From an uncultured Eubacteriales bacterium (GTDB lineage Bacteria; Bacillota; Clostridia; Oscillospirales; Acutalibacteraceae): 64,000 nucleotides of DNA. This document shows positions 8,808 to 15,804 of the stretch, piece after piece (position 1 is the first letter of the stretch; every line of letters begins with the position of its first letter). A model generated the notes under the pieces. The model searched no databases and had not been told where the DNA came from. It saw only the letters and a program-made list of their open reading frames with translations. Position numbers and translations under genes: made by a program. Location: the NCBI GenBank assembly GCA_934667845.1, contig CAKUMQ010000007.1, forward strand, positions 1 to 64,000, read 5' to 3'.

Positions 8808-9667
8808 CGTCCCACACCCTTCAAAAAGCCGCTCTTCGCGTTTTCCTCCGTGTCGTCTGCCTCGTCATAAGCATCGTAGGGCGCGCTCGGGTCATGCACC
8901 CGCTTTTTAAACGGCGAGCAGAGCTGATCCCTGTGGGCAAAGGCAAAGGCGAAATTGTCCGTCCAGCCGGTGTGCCCGGTGATAAACAGCGGCTGCGCGC
9001 CCATTTTTTTGAGCTTTTCCTCCAGGATGGCGAGCGACCTCACTGCCAGCTTGTTATTTTCCGCCAGCGTGGAGATGAAGCTGTAGCCGCCGTCCGCGCC
9101 GAACCACAGCGTGTCGCCGGTGAAGAGGTATTTGTCGTCGATCAGATACACCATATGCCCCCAGGTGTGCCCCGGCACGAGGAAGCAGTGGATCTTGATG
9201 TCGCCGATGCGCAGCGTTTCGCCGTCTTTCAGCAGCTGCTTGCGGTTATTGATCGTCACCTGCGGCAGTTTATACAGGTGGTAGATCACCCGGCGGCGCA
9301 CCTCGCCGGTGAGATAGCGGTTTTCGACCTCGCCTATGTACAGCTTCGCCTTTTTGAACAGCCCCGGGCTGTCCGCCTCGACCGCGCCGACGTGGTCGGT
9401 GTCCTGATGCGTGATGAGAATATGGCGGACAGACTTCGGGTCGATGCCGAGCCAGCCCATTTTTCCCGCAAGCCGGTCATAGTTGTAGCCCGCGTCGATC
9501 ATGATCGTCGTGTCGCCCTTGCGGTAGAAAAAGATGTTCGCCACCCACTCCCGCACGCAGGCAACATTGTCGTCGATCCAGCCGGTGTTCAGCGGCTTGA
9601 AGATCTCCTTGCCGCGGTACATGCGGCTCATTTCCTTTTTCTGAAACTCCGTTGCTTTTTTGGACAT
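8804..9667 (-). CDS. MBL-fold metallo-hydrolase
   Basis: 287 residues with the metallo-beta-lactamase fold: metal motif THQDTDHVG (H-x-D-x-D-H variant), second-shell HTWGH near the middle, FTGDTLWFG and TGHTGW. These supply ligands for a dinuclear metal site. Relatives act on thioesters, lactones or phosphoesters, so no substrate can be named. I start it at ATG 9667 with AGGAGG seven bases upstream, 21 bases inside a longer frame. It follows the hydrolase at 9681 by 13 bases. Confidence 0.85.
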   Translation of the reverse strand: MSKKATEFQKKEMSRMYRGKEIFKPLNTGWIDDNVACVREWVANIFFYRKGDTTIMIDAGYNYDRLAGKMGWLGIDPKSVRHILITHQDTDHVGAVEADSPGLFKKAKLYIGEVENRYLTGEVRRRVIYHLYKLPQVTINNRKQLLKDGETLRIGDIKIHCFLVPGHTWGHMVYLIDDKYLFTGDTLWFGADGGYSFISTLAENNKLAVRSLAILEEKLKKMGAQPLFITGHTGWTDNFAFAFAHRDQLCSPFKKRVHDPSAPYDAYDEADDTEENAKSGFLKGVGR

Positions 9668-9680
9668 GGTCGTTCCTCCT

Positions 9681-10478
9681 TCAGCCAATCCCGTCCGGCT
9701 CTGCCGGCGCGGGGGTTAAAAATGCGTCTGCCCGCCGGGCAAACTCCTCCGGATGCAGCATCACAAGCTCCGCGTGATCCATTTTCGGGATGCCGCAAAG
9801 CTGCACCTGCGGGAAATACGCCTGAATAAAGCGGATGTTGCCGCGCCGCGCCTTTTTCTCCTCCTCGCCGTACCAGTACGCGATGCGGCAGCCCGTCTGC
9901 GCCGGCTTTGGCGGCAGCGTGTAGTTGTTCGCCGACCAGAAGATATGGCGAACGGTATGTTTTGAATAGGTTTTCAGATACGCCGTCAACGCGTCATATT
10001 CCTCTGCGGGATCGCGCCCCGGCAGTGTCCAGCGCTCGGGCGGATAGACCGCCTCCAGCATCCTCCGGCTGCGCGTGACGAGCCGAAAGCCCCAAAGATC
10101 GCGCAGGCAGATCAGGCGGCGCAGGGGCAGCGGCAGTGAATACGGGGTGATCCCCGCGTCGATGATCGCGCGTCCGACCGGGATCTCTCCCAGCGCGAGC
10201 AGGCGCGTCAGGCAGGCGCCGCCGAGCGAGCAGCCGTAGGCGGCGTCCAAACGGGTGATTCCACGCCGCCGCAGCCGATCCGTCACCTCGTCTACCGTCG
10301 TCTCCACGGAGACAAAATCCTCGCCCGTTTCGCCGTGGCCGTCGTAGATGACCTGCACCACACGGTACTCCCGCGCCAGCCGCGTCACGGCATCGGTAAA
10401 TGCCCATTCCGGCTCCGCCGTACACGGCAGAAACAGCAGCGTCTTATCCCGCTCTTTTCCGTATTCCAGAATCTTCAT
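9681..10478 (-). CDS. alpha/beta hydrolase
   Basis: 265 residues. Strand LLFLPCTAEPEW at the N-terminus, nucleophile elbow AYGCSLGGACL (G-C-S-L-G) near residue 90, and catalytic His in MDHAELVML. It has the same elbow as the protein at 8001-8807. The start at ATG 10478 has GGGAG about 8-12 bases upstream. The longer open frame adds a 42-residue stretch overlapping the previous gene's end and is rejected. Second gene of the operon. Confidence 0.8.
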   Translation of the reverse strand: MKILEYGKERDKTLLFLPCTAEPEWAFTDAVTRLAREYRVVQVIYDGHGETGEDFVSVETTVDEVTDRLRRRGITRLDAAYGCSLGGACLTRLLALGEIPVGRAIIDAGITPYSLPLPLRRLICLRDLWGFRLVTRSRRMLEAVYPPERWTLPGRDPAEEYDALTAYLKTYSKHTVRHIFWSANNYTLPPKPAQTGCRIAYWYGEEEKKARRGNIRFIQAYFPQVQLCGIPKMDHAELVMLHPEEFARRADAFLTPAPAEPDGIG

Positions 10479-10515
10479 ACGCCCATCTCCCGCCGCGTCT
10501 CTTTTGTATGCGTTT

Positions 10516-11124
10516 TTATTTTCGGGCGGACACGCAAAGCCAGCCCCGTTTATGCCTATGCATGCGGATCTCATGAAATCCCGCCTGCTCCAGCGCCGCC
10601 GCAAGCTGCGTGTCGCGATAGACGGTCATGCCCGCGATCCGGCGCGTCCATTTGTCATCCCCGGCGCGGTCGCCGCCGCACTCGTTGCAGATGAGAAACG
10701 TGCCGTCCGGCTTTAGCACCCGGTATACCTCCTGAAAGCACCGGGGCAGTTCGCCCCAGAAATAGACGGTCTCAAACGCCGTGACCGCATCAAATTCCGC
10801 GGACGCAAACGGCATTTTTCCCACGCTGCCGCGCTGCACGACGCAGCGGCCGTCGGCGACCGCTCTGCTGTTGAGCCTTGTCGCCTCGGTCACGCTGACG
10901 GCGGAATAGTCGATGCCTTTGACGGTGCCGCGCGGACATTTTTTCAAAAGGGCGCGCAGGTTTGCCCCGCCGCCGCAGCCGCAGTCTAACACTCCGGCGT
11001 CCGCAGGGAGCGTCAGAAACGACCGCCCCCACTTCGCCAGCGCCCGGTGACCGATGTTCATGGCGGACACCATCAGCCTTCCGCCAAGCCCCGCCGGCTT
11101 GCGGGTATTTTCCAAAAAGGACAC
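10516..11124 (-). CDS. class I SAM-dependent methyltransferase (UbiE/Methyltransf_11 type), operon leader gene
   Basis: 202 residues. Motif I VLDCGCGGGANL, motif II-like VKGIDYSAVSV, motif post-I FASAEFDAVTAFETVYFW and RVLKPDGTFLI give a standard Rossmann methyltransferase. I start it at GTG 11124, which has GGGAGGGGA a few bases upstream. The longer frame up to 11328 runs through the promoter and operator and cannot be translated. It is the first gene behind the operator-bearing promoter, so its product is a good reporter for operon regulation. Acceptor unknown. Confidence 0.85.
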   Translation of the reverse strand: MSFLENTRKPAGLGGRLMVSAMNIGHRALAKWGRSFLTLPADAGVLDCGCGGGANLRALLKKCPRGTVKGIDYSAVSVTEATRLNSRAVADGRCVVQRGSVGKMPFASAEFDAVTAFETVYFWGELPRCFQEVYRVLKPDGTFLICNECGGDRAGDDKWTRRIAGMTVYRDTQLAAALEQAGFHEIRMHRHKRGWLCVSARK

Positions 11125-11199
11125 ACCGTCCCCTCCCTGTTCTTCTGATGACACGGCAGCGCCCGAAAAACCGCTGTTCTTCGCTGCCGCGCTTTGTAA

Positions 11200-11215
11200 G
11201 TTAGCGACCGCTAAC
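11200..11215. promoter_or_regulatory. palindromic operator (TetR-like) at the start of the ten-gene operon
   Basis: GTTAGCG and CGCTAAC form perfect seven-base arms around a two-base centre, about ten bases downstream of the -10 box on the minus strand. Position and symmetry fit a TetR-type repressor site that blocks initiation. No regulator gene of that type lies in the window, so the repressor would act in trans. Confidence 0.7.
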
Positions 11216-11225
11216 CGCAGGACAC

Positions 11226-11254
11226 AGTATAGCACCGTTTTCGCCCATAGGCAA
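11226..11254 (-). promoter_or_regulatory. sigma-A promoter of the ten-gene hydrolase/methyltransferase operon
   Basis: Minus strand: -35 TTGCCT (11249-11254), 17-bp spacer, -10 TATACT (11226-11231). Transcription would start near 11219 and run through the operator into the GTG start at 11124. Confidence 0.75.
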
Positions 11255-11318
11255 GAGAAAAGACGAAAAAAATCGGCTGGTTTCGCGAAAAAAAACAGCG
11301 AAAAACGGAAATTTTTCT

Positions 11319-11500
11319 GCGACTGCAAGCATCGACCCGGAAAACGAGCATTTGATCCGGCAGGCGATCTCCGCGCTGACGCGGGGCAAGACCGTGTTCA
11401 CCATCGCCCACTGCCTCGCGACGATCGAGCAGGCGGATCAGAGCCCGGTCATTGACGGCGGCAGGCTTGTGCAGCCCGGCAGGCGCAATCTACGCGCATG
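11319..11500 (+). pseudogene. relic of an ABC exporter ATPase (C-terminal part of the nucleotide-binding domain)
   Basis: In one frame from 11319 the translation reads ATASIDPENEHLI, then GKTVFTIAHCLATIEQAD and VIDGGRLVQPG. These are the D-loop region just after Walker B, the H-loop (IAH) and the C-terminal strands of an ABCB-type exporter. The similarity begins abruptly after the Walker-B position and ends about 60 residues later, so Walker A, signature and membrane domain are missing. It has no start codon of its own with a ribosome site. It marks a deletion next to the operator region. Confidence 0.75.
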
Positions 11501-11534
11501 GGAAAAGGTGAGTCCTTGTCGGAGGGCGCACTAT

Positions 11535-11680
11535 GGCTCCCCTGTGTAAGGGGAGCTGTCAGCCGTTAGGCTGACTGAGGGGTTGACGGCAGACGTGGAA
11601 ATACCTGTGCCCCCGTCGGGCGGCACCCACAACCCCTCCGGGCGGCATCCGCCGCCCACCTCCCCTTGCACAGGGGAGGC
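11535..11680. repeat. MITE-like interspersed inverted repeat
   Basis: The left end GGCTCCCCTGTGTAAGGGGA (11535 onward) and the right end (11657-11680, ending CACAGGGGAGGC) are imperfect inverted copies of about 24 bases, each itself a hairpin. A further hairpin, TCAGCC/GGCTGA, lies inside. Similar short elements are scattered in Oscillospiraceae genomes (family knowledge). No coding capacity. Confidence 0.65.
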
Positions 11681-11739
11681 ATGGGGTGCGCGTATTTTTC
11701 CTTTACCCGCGCCAACACACTCAACCAACGGCCGCAAAA

Positions 11740-11780
11740 ATCCCGCCCCTGCGATAGCACAGGGGCGGGATCGCTTTTTT
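11740..11780. terminator. intrinsic terminator of the met operon
   Basis: ATCCCGCCCCTG (11740-11751) pairs with CAGGGGCGGGAT (11760-11771). On the minus strand the hairpin is followed by TTTTTG, and on the plus strand by a T-run, so it can work both ways. Confidence 0.8.
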
Positions 11781-11785
11781 TCTGT

Positions 11786-12490
11786 TCACTTTTTCAGCCG
11801 CTTATCGCAGTAGACCGCCAGGCGCGAGCCGAGGGTCTGCAAAATCTGCACGAGCACGATCAGCAGCAGCACGGCGATGATCATCACCGTGAACTGATAG
11901 CGGTAATAGCCGTAGTTGATGGCGATCTTGCCGAGTCCGCCGCCGCCGATGATACCGCTCATGGCGGAATAGCCGAGGATGGTCGTGACGGCGATCGTGA
12001 GGTTGGAGATCAGCGACGGCACGCTTTCGGGCAGCATGACGCGGGTGATGATCTGAAACGGGGTCGCGCCCATGCTCTGCGCGGCCTCGACGATATTGGG
12101 GTTGACCTCCCGCAGGCTGGTCTCCACGAGCCGCGCCACAAACGGGAACGCGGCGATGACCAGCGGGACGATGGAGGCGACGGTGCCGACGGACGTGCCG
12201 ACGATCAGCCGCGCAAGCGGAAACACCAGAATCATCAGGATCAAAAACGGGATGGAGCGCAAAAGGTTGATCACGACGTCGATCACCCGCATAAGCCAGC
12301 GCGGCAGCGGGCGGACGCCGTTTTTATCGCCCGCGACGAGCAGCACGCCGAGCGGCAGCCCGAGCACAACGGCAAAGAATGTGGACAGCACGGTGACATA
12401 CACCGTTTCCCACAGGGCAAACGGGATCTCATTTTGCAGCACCCGCCACGCCTGCGCGAGTGCTTCCTCATTGAACAAACGGTCAAACAT
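11786..12490 (-). CDS. metI: methionine ABC transporter permease MetI
   Basis: 234 residues, five or six membrane spans. The EAA loop reads EAAQSMGATPFQIITRVMLPES near residue 145, the docking site for MetN. The usual MetI length is about 220. The ATG at 12490 has AGGAGG upstream inside the end of metN, six bases after its stop. Third gene of metQ-metN-metI, followed by a strong terminator. Imports D/L-methionine with the ATPase and lipoprotein encoded upstream. Confidence 0.92.
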   Translation of the reverse strand: MFDRLFNEEALAQAWRVLQNEIPFALWETVYVTVLSTFFAVVLGLPLGVLLVAGDKNGVRPLPRWLMRVIDVVINLLRSIPFLILMILVFPLARLIVGTSVGTVASIVPLVIAAFPFVARLVETSLREVNPNIVEAAQSMGATPFQIITRVMLPESVPSLISNLTIAVTTILGYSAMSGIIGGGGLGKIAINYGYYRYQFTVMIIAVLLLIVLVQILQTLGSRLAVYCDKRLKK

Positions 12491-12496
12491 ATGCCA

Positions 12497-13495
12497 TCAC
12501 ACCTCCTCAACGGTCACGTTTTCCGCCGCAGCCAGAAACGCGCGGCACTTCTCCACCAGCTCCGGCTCATTGGGTACGCCGAGCAGCATGCTGCCGTAGA
12601 TCTGGTCGCCGAGCGTGCGGGTCTGGGCGGATACGATGTTGACCGGCAGCGACAGCTCCATCGCCATGGTGGCGATCAGCGGACGGCGCGCGCTGTCCGC
12701 GCCGTTGAACGTCACACGGAAACGTTTTTCGTTGCGGGGATTCGACACCGCCACGTCGGCGCCGCCGGGGAACACGAGACGGCGCGCAGCCTCCGACTTC
12801 GGGCTGGCGAACACCTCGCCGACGCTCCCCTCCTCGGCGACAACGCCGCCGTCAAGGATCGCCACATGGTCGCAGATCTCCTGCACGACGCTCATCTGGT
12901 GGGTGATGACGATCACGGTAATGCCGAGCTTGCGGTGGATATCGCGGATCAGCCCGAGGATCGCGTGGGTCGTGTTGGGGTCAAGCGCCGAGGTCGCCTC
13001 GTCGCACAGCAGCACATCCGGCTCGGTCGCGAGCGCGCGAGCGATCGCGACACGCTGCTGCTGACCGCCCGAAAGCTGGGCGGGATAGGCGTTCGCCTTG
13101 TCGGGCAGACCGACCATGTCGAGCAGCTCGGCGGCACGCGCTTTCGCTTTGGCGCGCGGCATGCCCGCCAGCTCCAGCGGGAAGCAGACATTCTGCAGGC
13201 AGGTGCGCTGCATCAGCAGATTGAACTGCTGAAAGATCATCGTGATGCGGCGGCGCATATCCCGCAGCTCCGCCGGAGACAGCGCGGCCATATCCCTGCC
13301 GTTCACCAGCACCTGTCCCGACGTCGGGCGCTCCAGCAGGTTGATGCAGCGCACCAGCGTGGACTTGCCGGCGCCGCTCATGCCGATGATGCCGTAGATA
13401 TCCCCGTCGGGGATGGTCAGCGTAATATCCCTGAGTGCCTCGACAGTGCCGCCGGACACGGGAAAGCTCTTGCAGACCTGTTTGAGTTCGATCAT
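12497..13495 (-). CDS. metN: methionine ABC transporter ATP-binding protein MetN with NIL domain
   Basis: 332 residues. Walker A GMSGAGKST near residue 38, signature LSGGQQQRVAIARAL near 142, Walker B LLCDEATSALDP near 163, and H-loop ITHQM. The C-terminal ~90 residues (from RVTFNGADSARRPLIA) are the NIL domain, which in E. coli MetN binds methionine and trans-inhibits transport. Ribosome site AAGGAG upstream of ATG 13495. Between metQ and metN lies an 87-base gap with no promoter recognised. Confidence 0.95.
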   Translation of the reverse strand: MIELKQVCKSFPVSGGTVEALRDITLTIPDGDIYGIIGMSGAGKSTLVRCINLLERPTSGQVLVNGRDMAALSPAELRDMRRRITMIFQQFNLLMQRTCLQNVCFPLELAGMPRAKAKARAAELLDMVGLPDKANAYPAQLSGGQQQRVAIARALATEPDVLLCDEATSALDPNTTHAILGLIRDIHRKLGITVIVITHQMSVVQEICDHVAILDGGVVAEEGSVGEVFASPKSEAARRLVFPGGADVAVSNPRNEKRFRVTFNGADSARRPLIATMAMELSLPVNIVSAQTRTLGDQIYGSMLLGVPNEPELVEKCRAFLAAAENVTVEEV

Positions 13496-13582
13496 GATAC
13501 GGTCGTCTCCTTTTCCGAATACGACCGGACCGCCCTTTTCCGCAGGGAAAAGAACAGCCCGGTCGGAGTAAATATGCAGGGA

Positions 13583-14440
13583 TCAGCCGTTGGTCTTCAG
13601 CGCATCAAGCGTGGTCTGCTTGCCGCCGTAGAGGCCCATCGGCTCGTTGTGGATCGCCGCCACGGAGACGAGGTGGGTGTTGTTCTGCTTGTTGAAATCA
13701 TCGAGATAGGGAACATGCTGGAAGTAGTTTGCATCGCACTCGCCGCTCTCCACGACGTTGTTCGGCACGACATAATCGGAGAACTCGCGGATGTCCAGCG
13801 TCACATTCTTGGCAGCGAGGATATCCTTCGCCACGGCGAGGATCTCGGCATGGGGCGAGGGAGAAGCCGCCACGCTGATGGTCTGACCGGCAAGCGCCGT
13901 GTAATCGACCGACGCATCATAGCCGTCACCCGGCTGATCGACGGTGCTGACAACCGCGCCGTCATATTTCGTCTGGATGTAGTCGGCGACCTTCTGGCTC
14001 TGCAGCGCGGCGACGAGCGCCTTGGTCTTATCGGTCTGCTCATTGCCCTCCTTGACGGCGACAATGTTCGCATAGGCGGCAGCGGAGCCTTCGATCGCGA
14101 GCGAATCCTTCACCGGGTTGATACCGGCGGCAATGGCATAGTTCGAGTTGATGACCGCATAATCCATATCCTTGAGCACATTCGGGATCTGGGCAGCCTC
14201 GACCTCGTTAAAGGTGATGTTCAGCGGATTTTCGGCGATGTCCGCGACAGTGGCGGTGATGCCGACGCCGTCCTTCAGCTTGATAATGCCCTGCGCTTCC
14301 AGCAGCAGCAGCGCGCGCGCCTCATTGGTGGTGTCGTTCGGGACGGCAATGGTCAGCCCCTTCGGGGAGCAGGCGGACAGGGAGAACACGGCGCCGCAGA
14401 GCAACACGGCGGCAATCAGCAGAGAAACGATCTTTTTCAT
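13583..14440 (-). CDS. metQ: methionine-binding lipoprotein MetQ (NlpA family)
   Basis: 285 residues. Type II signal peptide with lipobox-like LSAC (residues ~20-24) after MKKIVSLLIAAVLLCG. The body shows the NlpA family pattern: AVPNDTTNEARALLLLE, NPLNITFNEVEAAQIP, ADYIQTKYDGAV. It delivers methionine to MetNI. I choose ATG 14440 because it gives a standard lipoprotein signal. An in-frame GTG at 14455 is possible and the ribosome site is weak, which fits translational coupling to the 28-aa ORF ending at 14469. Head of metQ-metN-metI. Confidence 0.93.
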   Translation of the reverse strand: MKKIVSLLIAAVLLCGAVFSLSACSPKGLTIAVPNDTTNEARALLLLEAQGIIKLKDGVGITATVADIAENPLNITFNEVEAAQIPNVLKDMDYAVINSNYAIAAGINPVKDSLAIEGSAAAYANIVAVKEGNEQTDKTKALVAALQSQKVADYIQTKYDGAVVSTVDQPGDGYDASVDYTALAGQTISVAASPSPHAEILAVAKDILAAKNVTLDIREFSDYVVPNNVVESGECDANYFQHVPYLDDFNKQNNTHLVSVAAIHNEPMGLYGGKQTTLDALKTNG

Positions 14441-14468
14441 GATAAGCACACTCACTTTCTTTTTTCGG

Positions 14469-14555
14469 TCAGAGGTTTACGGACGGGCGGGAGCAGCGGT
14501 ACATTCGTCCGCGCAGCCAGTTGGCACGAAGCAGGGTTTCCCATCGGGCGGTCAT
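14469..14555 (-). CDS. 28-aa short ORF between attenuator and metQ
   Basis: ATG 14555 is preceded by a very strong site, AAAGGAGGCGGGAACGA, and opens a 28-codon frame with several Arg, two Trp and one Cys (MTARWETLLRAN, then MYRCSRPSVNL). It lies downstream of the intrinsic terminator and ends 28 bases before metQ. The excellent ribosome site next to a weak one on metQ suggests a leader peptide whose translation controls metQ. It could also be a chance ORF. Confidence 0.5.
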   Translation of the reverse strand: MTARWETLLRANWLRGRMYRCSRPSVNL

Positions 14556-14575
14556 TCGTTCCCGCCTCCTTTCGG

Positions 14576-14621
14576 CAAAAATAAAAACGGCAGAGAGCCT
14601 TTTTCCCAAGCTCTCTGCCGT
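14576..14621 (-). terminator. intrinsic terminator / attenuator in the met leader
   Basis: On the minus strand ACGGCAGAGAGC (14610-14621) pairs perfectly with GCTCTCTGCCGT (14587-14598) and is followed by TTTTTATTTTT. It sits between the 35-aa Cys/Met-rich leader ORF and the metQNI genes, exactly where an attenuator would sit. If it is constitutive, it merely ends the leader transcript. Confidence 0.8.
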
Positions 14622-14637
14622 CCGTTATCACGATCGG

Positions 14638-14745
14638 TCAATCGGCGCAGGCGCCGGTGAAGCAGCTTTCGGAAAAAAGGGCGCGACAAAAACGGCACAT
14701 GCACATCGACATGTCCCAACGGTCAATACGACGGCAGATAGCCAT
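14638..14745 (-). CDS. 35-aa Cys/Met-rich leader peptide upstream of metQNI
   Basis: The frame starts at ATG 14745, with GGGAAGGGAG nine bases upstream and a consensus promoter behind it. The peptide begins MAICRRIDRWDMSMCMCRFC: three Met (12, 14, 16) alternate with Cys (15, 17, 20), and further Cys lie at 28 and 33. Stop TGA 14638-14640 is 17 bases before the attenuator hairpin. The layout is that of ribosome-mediated attenuation sensing charged tRNA-Cys or tRNA-Met. Cysteine-responsive short ORFs are known in mycobacteria, which is a precedent only. Confidence 0.7.
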   Translation of the reverse strand: MAICRRIDRWDMSMCMCRFCRALFSESCFTGACAD

Positions 14746-14797
14746 AGCTGCGCACTCCCTTCCCGGTTTCCGGTTGCTCCGGATAAGTTTTGTCCTT

Positions 14798-14826
14798 AGT
14801 ATAGCGGCAAAAACGCGGTTTGTCAA
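14798..14826 (-). promoter_or_regulatory. consensus sigma-A promoter of the met leader
   Basis: Minus strand: -35 TTGACA (14821-14826), 17-bp spacer, -10 TATACT (14798-14803). Transcription would begin near 14791, about 45 bases before the leader peptide ATG. No S-box or T-box consensus was found between it and metQ. Confidence 0.85.
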
Positions 14827-14936
14827 CCCCTTTTTGCCGATTTTTTTCGATTTTTCCTGCAAAACCGCGCAAATCGCCCCGTCCGTGCCGCCCATACGGG
14901 GCACGCCGTGCAATTTTTCCCGGAAAAGCGGGCAAA

Positions 14937-15671
14937 TCACTCCTGCTCCAAAATATCGGTGGTGATGTAGTCGACGCCCCAGCGCATGGCGGTCTCCGCC
15001 TGCTCCGGCAGATCCAGCGTCCACACATTGACCTCCAGACCCAGCTCATGCAGCCGCGCGACCTTTTCCTCGTTCAAAATCGCATAGTACGCATCGGCGC
15101 CGATGCGGTTTTTCGCCATGTCCTGCATACGCTCCTCGTTTAAATCGTCCGCGCCGCCGCAGAGAAACTGCAGCTTCAGGCTGTCATCCATGCGGCGCAG
15201 CGCCGTCAGATTCTCATAGAAAAACGAGATATACACCGTGTTCTCCTCGCTGTGGTGCGCCTGCACGAGCGCACGGATCTCCCGCAGCGTCTCATCGGAA
15301 AACGGCGCCTTCAGCTCGAGCACCGCGACCTTGTCATAATCGCGACAGATATGCAGATATTCCTCCGGCACCGGCAGGCGCAGATCAAACCGCGGCTGTC
15401 CCGCGTGGTCGGGCAGAACCAGCTCGCGCAGGCGGGACAGCGGCGTTTTCTCCACCGTCAGGTTCTCCCCCGCGACGCGCCCGGTCTCGGAATCGTGGAT
15501 CAGCACGAATTTGCCGTCCCCGGTCTGATGAATATCCGTCTCGATGCCGTAATAGCTGCGATTGCCTGCCGCGACAAAGGCGGCGCAGGTATTTTCCCGC
15601 TCCCGCCCGCTCAGACCGCGATGGGCGATAAACCGCGTGTGACCGTTGCCGGGAATCCGTATGGTAGACAT
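14937..15671 (-). CDS. glycerophosphodiester phosphodiesterase (GDPD/UgpQ family)
   Basis: 244 residues, a single TIM-barrel GDPD domain. Catalytic motifs FIAHRGLSGRERENT (His-Arg-Gly plus EN) near residue 15, the metal ligands in IETDIHQTGDGKFVLIHD near 43-60, and a Glu in AVLELKAP. The C-terminal VNVWTLDLPEQA and GVDYITTD are typical. It hydrolyses glycerophosphodiesters to glycerol-3-phosphate and alcohol. No signal peptide, so cytoplasmic. It is a single gene with its own promoter at 15734-15762. The 190 bases between it and the leader ORF hold only the met promoter. Confidence 0.92.
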   Translation of the reverse strand: MSTIRIPGNGHTRFIAHRGLSGRERENTCAAFVAAGNRSYYGIETDIHQTGDGKFVLIHDSETGRVAGENLTVEKTPLSRLRELVLPDHAGQPRFDLRLPVPEEYLHICRDYDKVAVLELKAPFSDETLREIRALVQAHHSEENTVYISFFYENLTALRRMDDSLKLQFLCGGADDLNEERMQDMAKNRIGADAYYAILNEEKVARLHELGLEVNVWTLDLPEQAETAMRWGVDYITTDILEQE

Positions 15672-15733
15672 AAACCATGCTCCTCTCGTGTGTGAAATGC
15701 CGTCAGGGCAGATGCTTTCCGCCTTACCCGTGC

Positions 15734-15762
15734 ATTATAGCAAACTTTTACGGGGGTTGCAA
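15734..15762 (-). promoter_or_regulatory. sigma-A promoter of the GDPD gene
   Basis: Minus strand: -35 TTGCAA (15757-15762), 17-bp spacer, -10 TATAAT (15734-15739). Confidence 0.75.
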
Positions 15763-15763
15763 G

Positions 15764-15799
15764 ACAAAAAAGAAAACGGTCGGCAGACCCGACCGTTTT
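15764..15799 (-). terminator. intrinsic terminator of the small three-gene unit
   Basis: AAAACGGTCGG (15789-15799 on the minus strand) pairs with CCGACCGTTTT (15773-15783) and is followed by CTTTTTTG. It ends the unit 16814-15805. Confidence 0.8.
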
Positions 15800-15804
15800 C
15801 CCGG

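Noticed and set aside
11666..14584. 972-residue open frame on the plus strand opposite metQNI
   Set aside because: It is antisense to three genes with clear family motifs. Its His/Arg/Asp-rich composition is typical of a shadow frame in GC-rich DNA.
14456..14790. S-box (SAM) or T-box in the metQ leader
   Set aside because: The run GCCCGATGG on the minus strand recalls the S-box core, but the kink-turn and the flanking paired blocks are missing, and no T-box sequence is present. Two ORFs and a terminator explain the region better.
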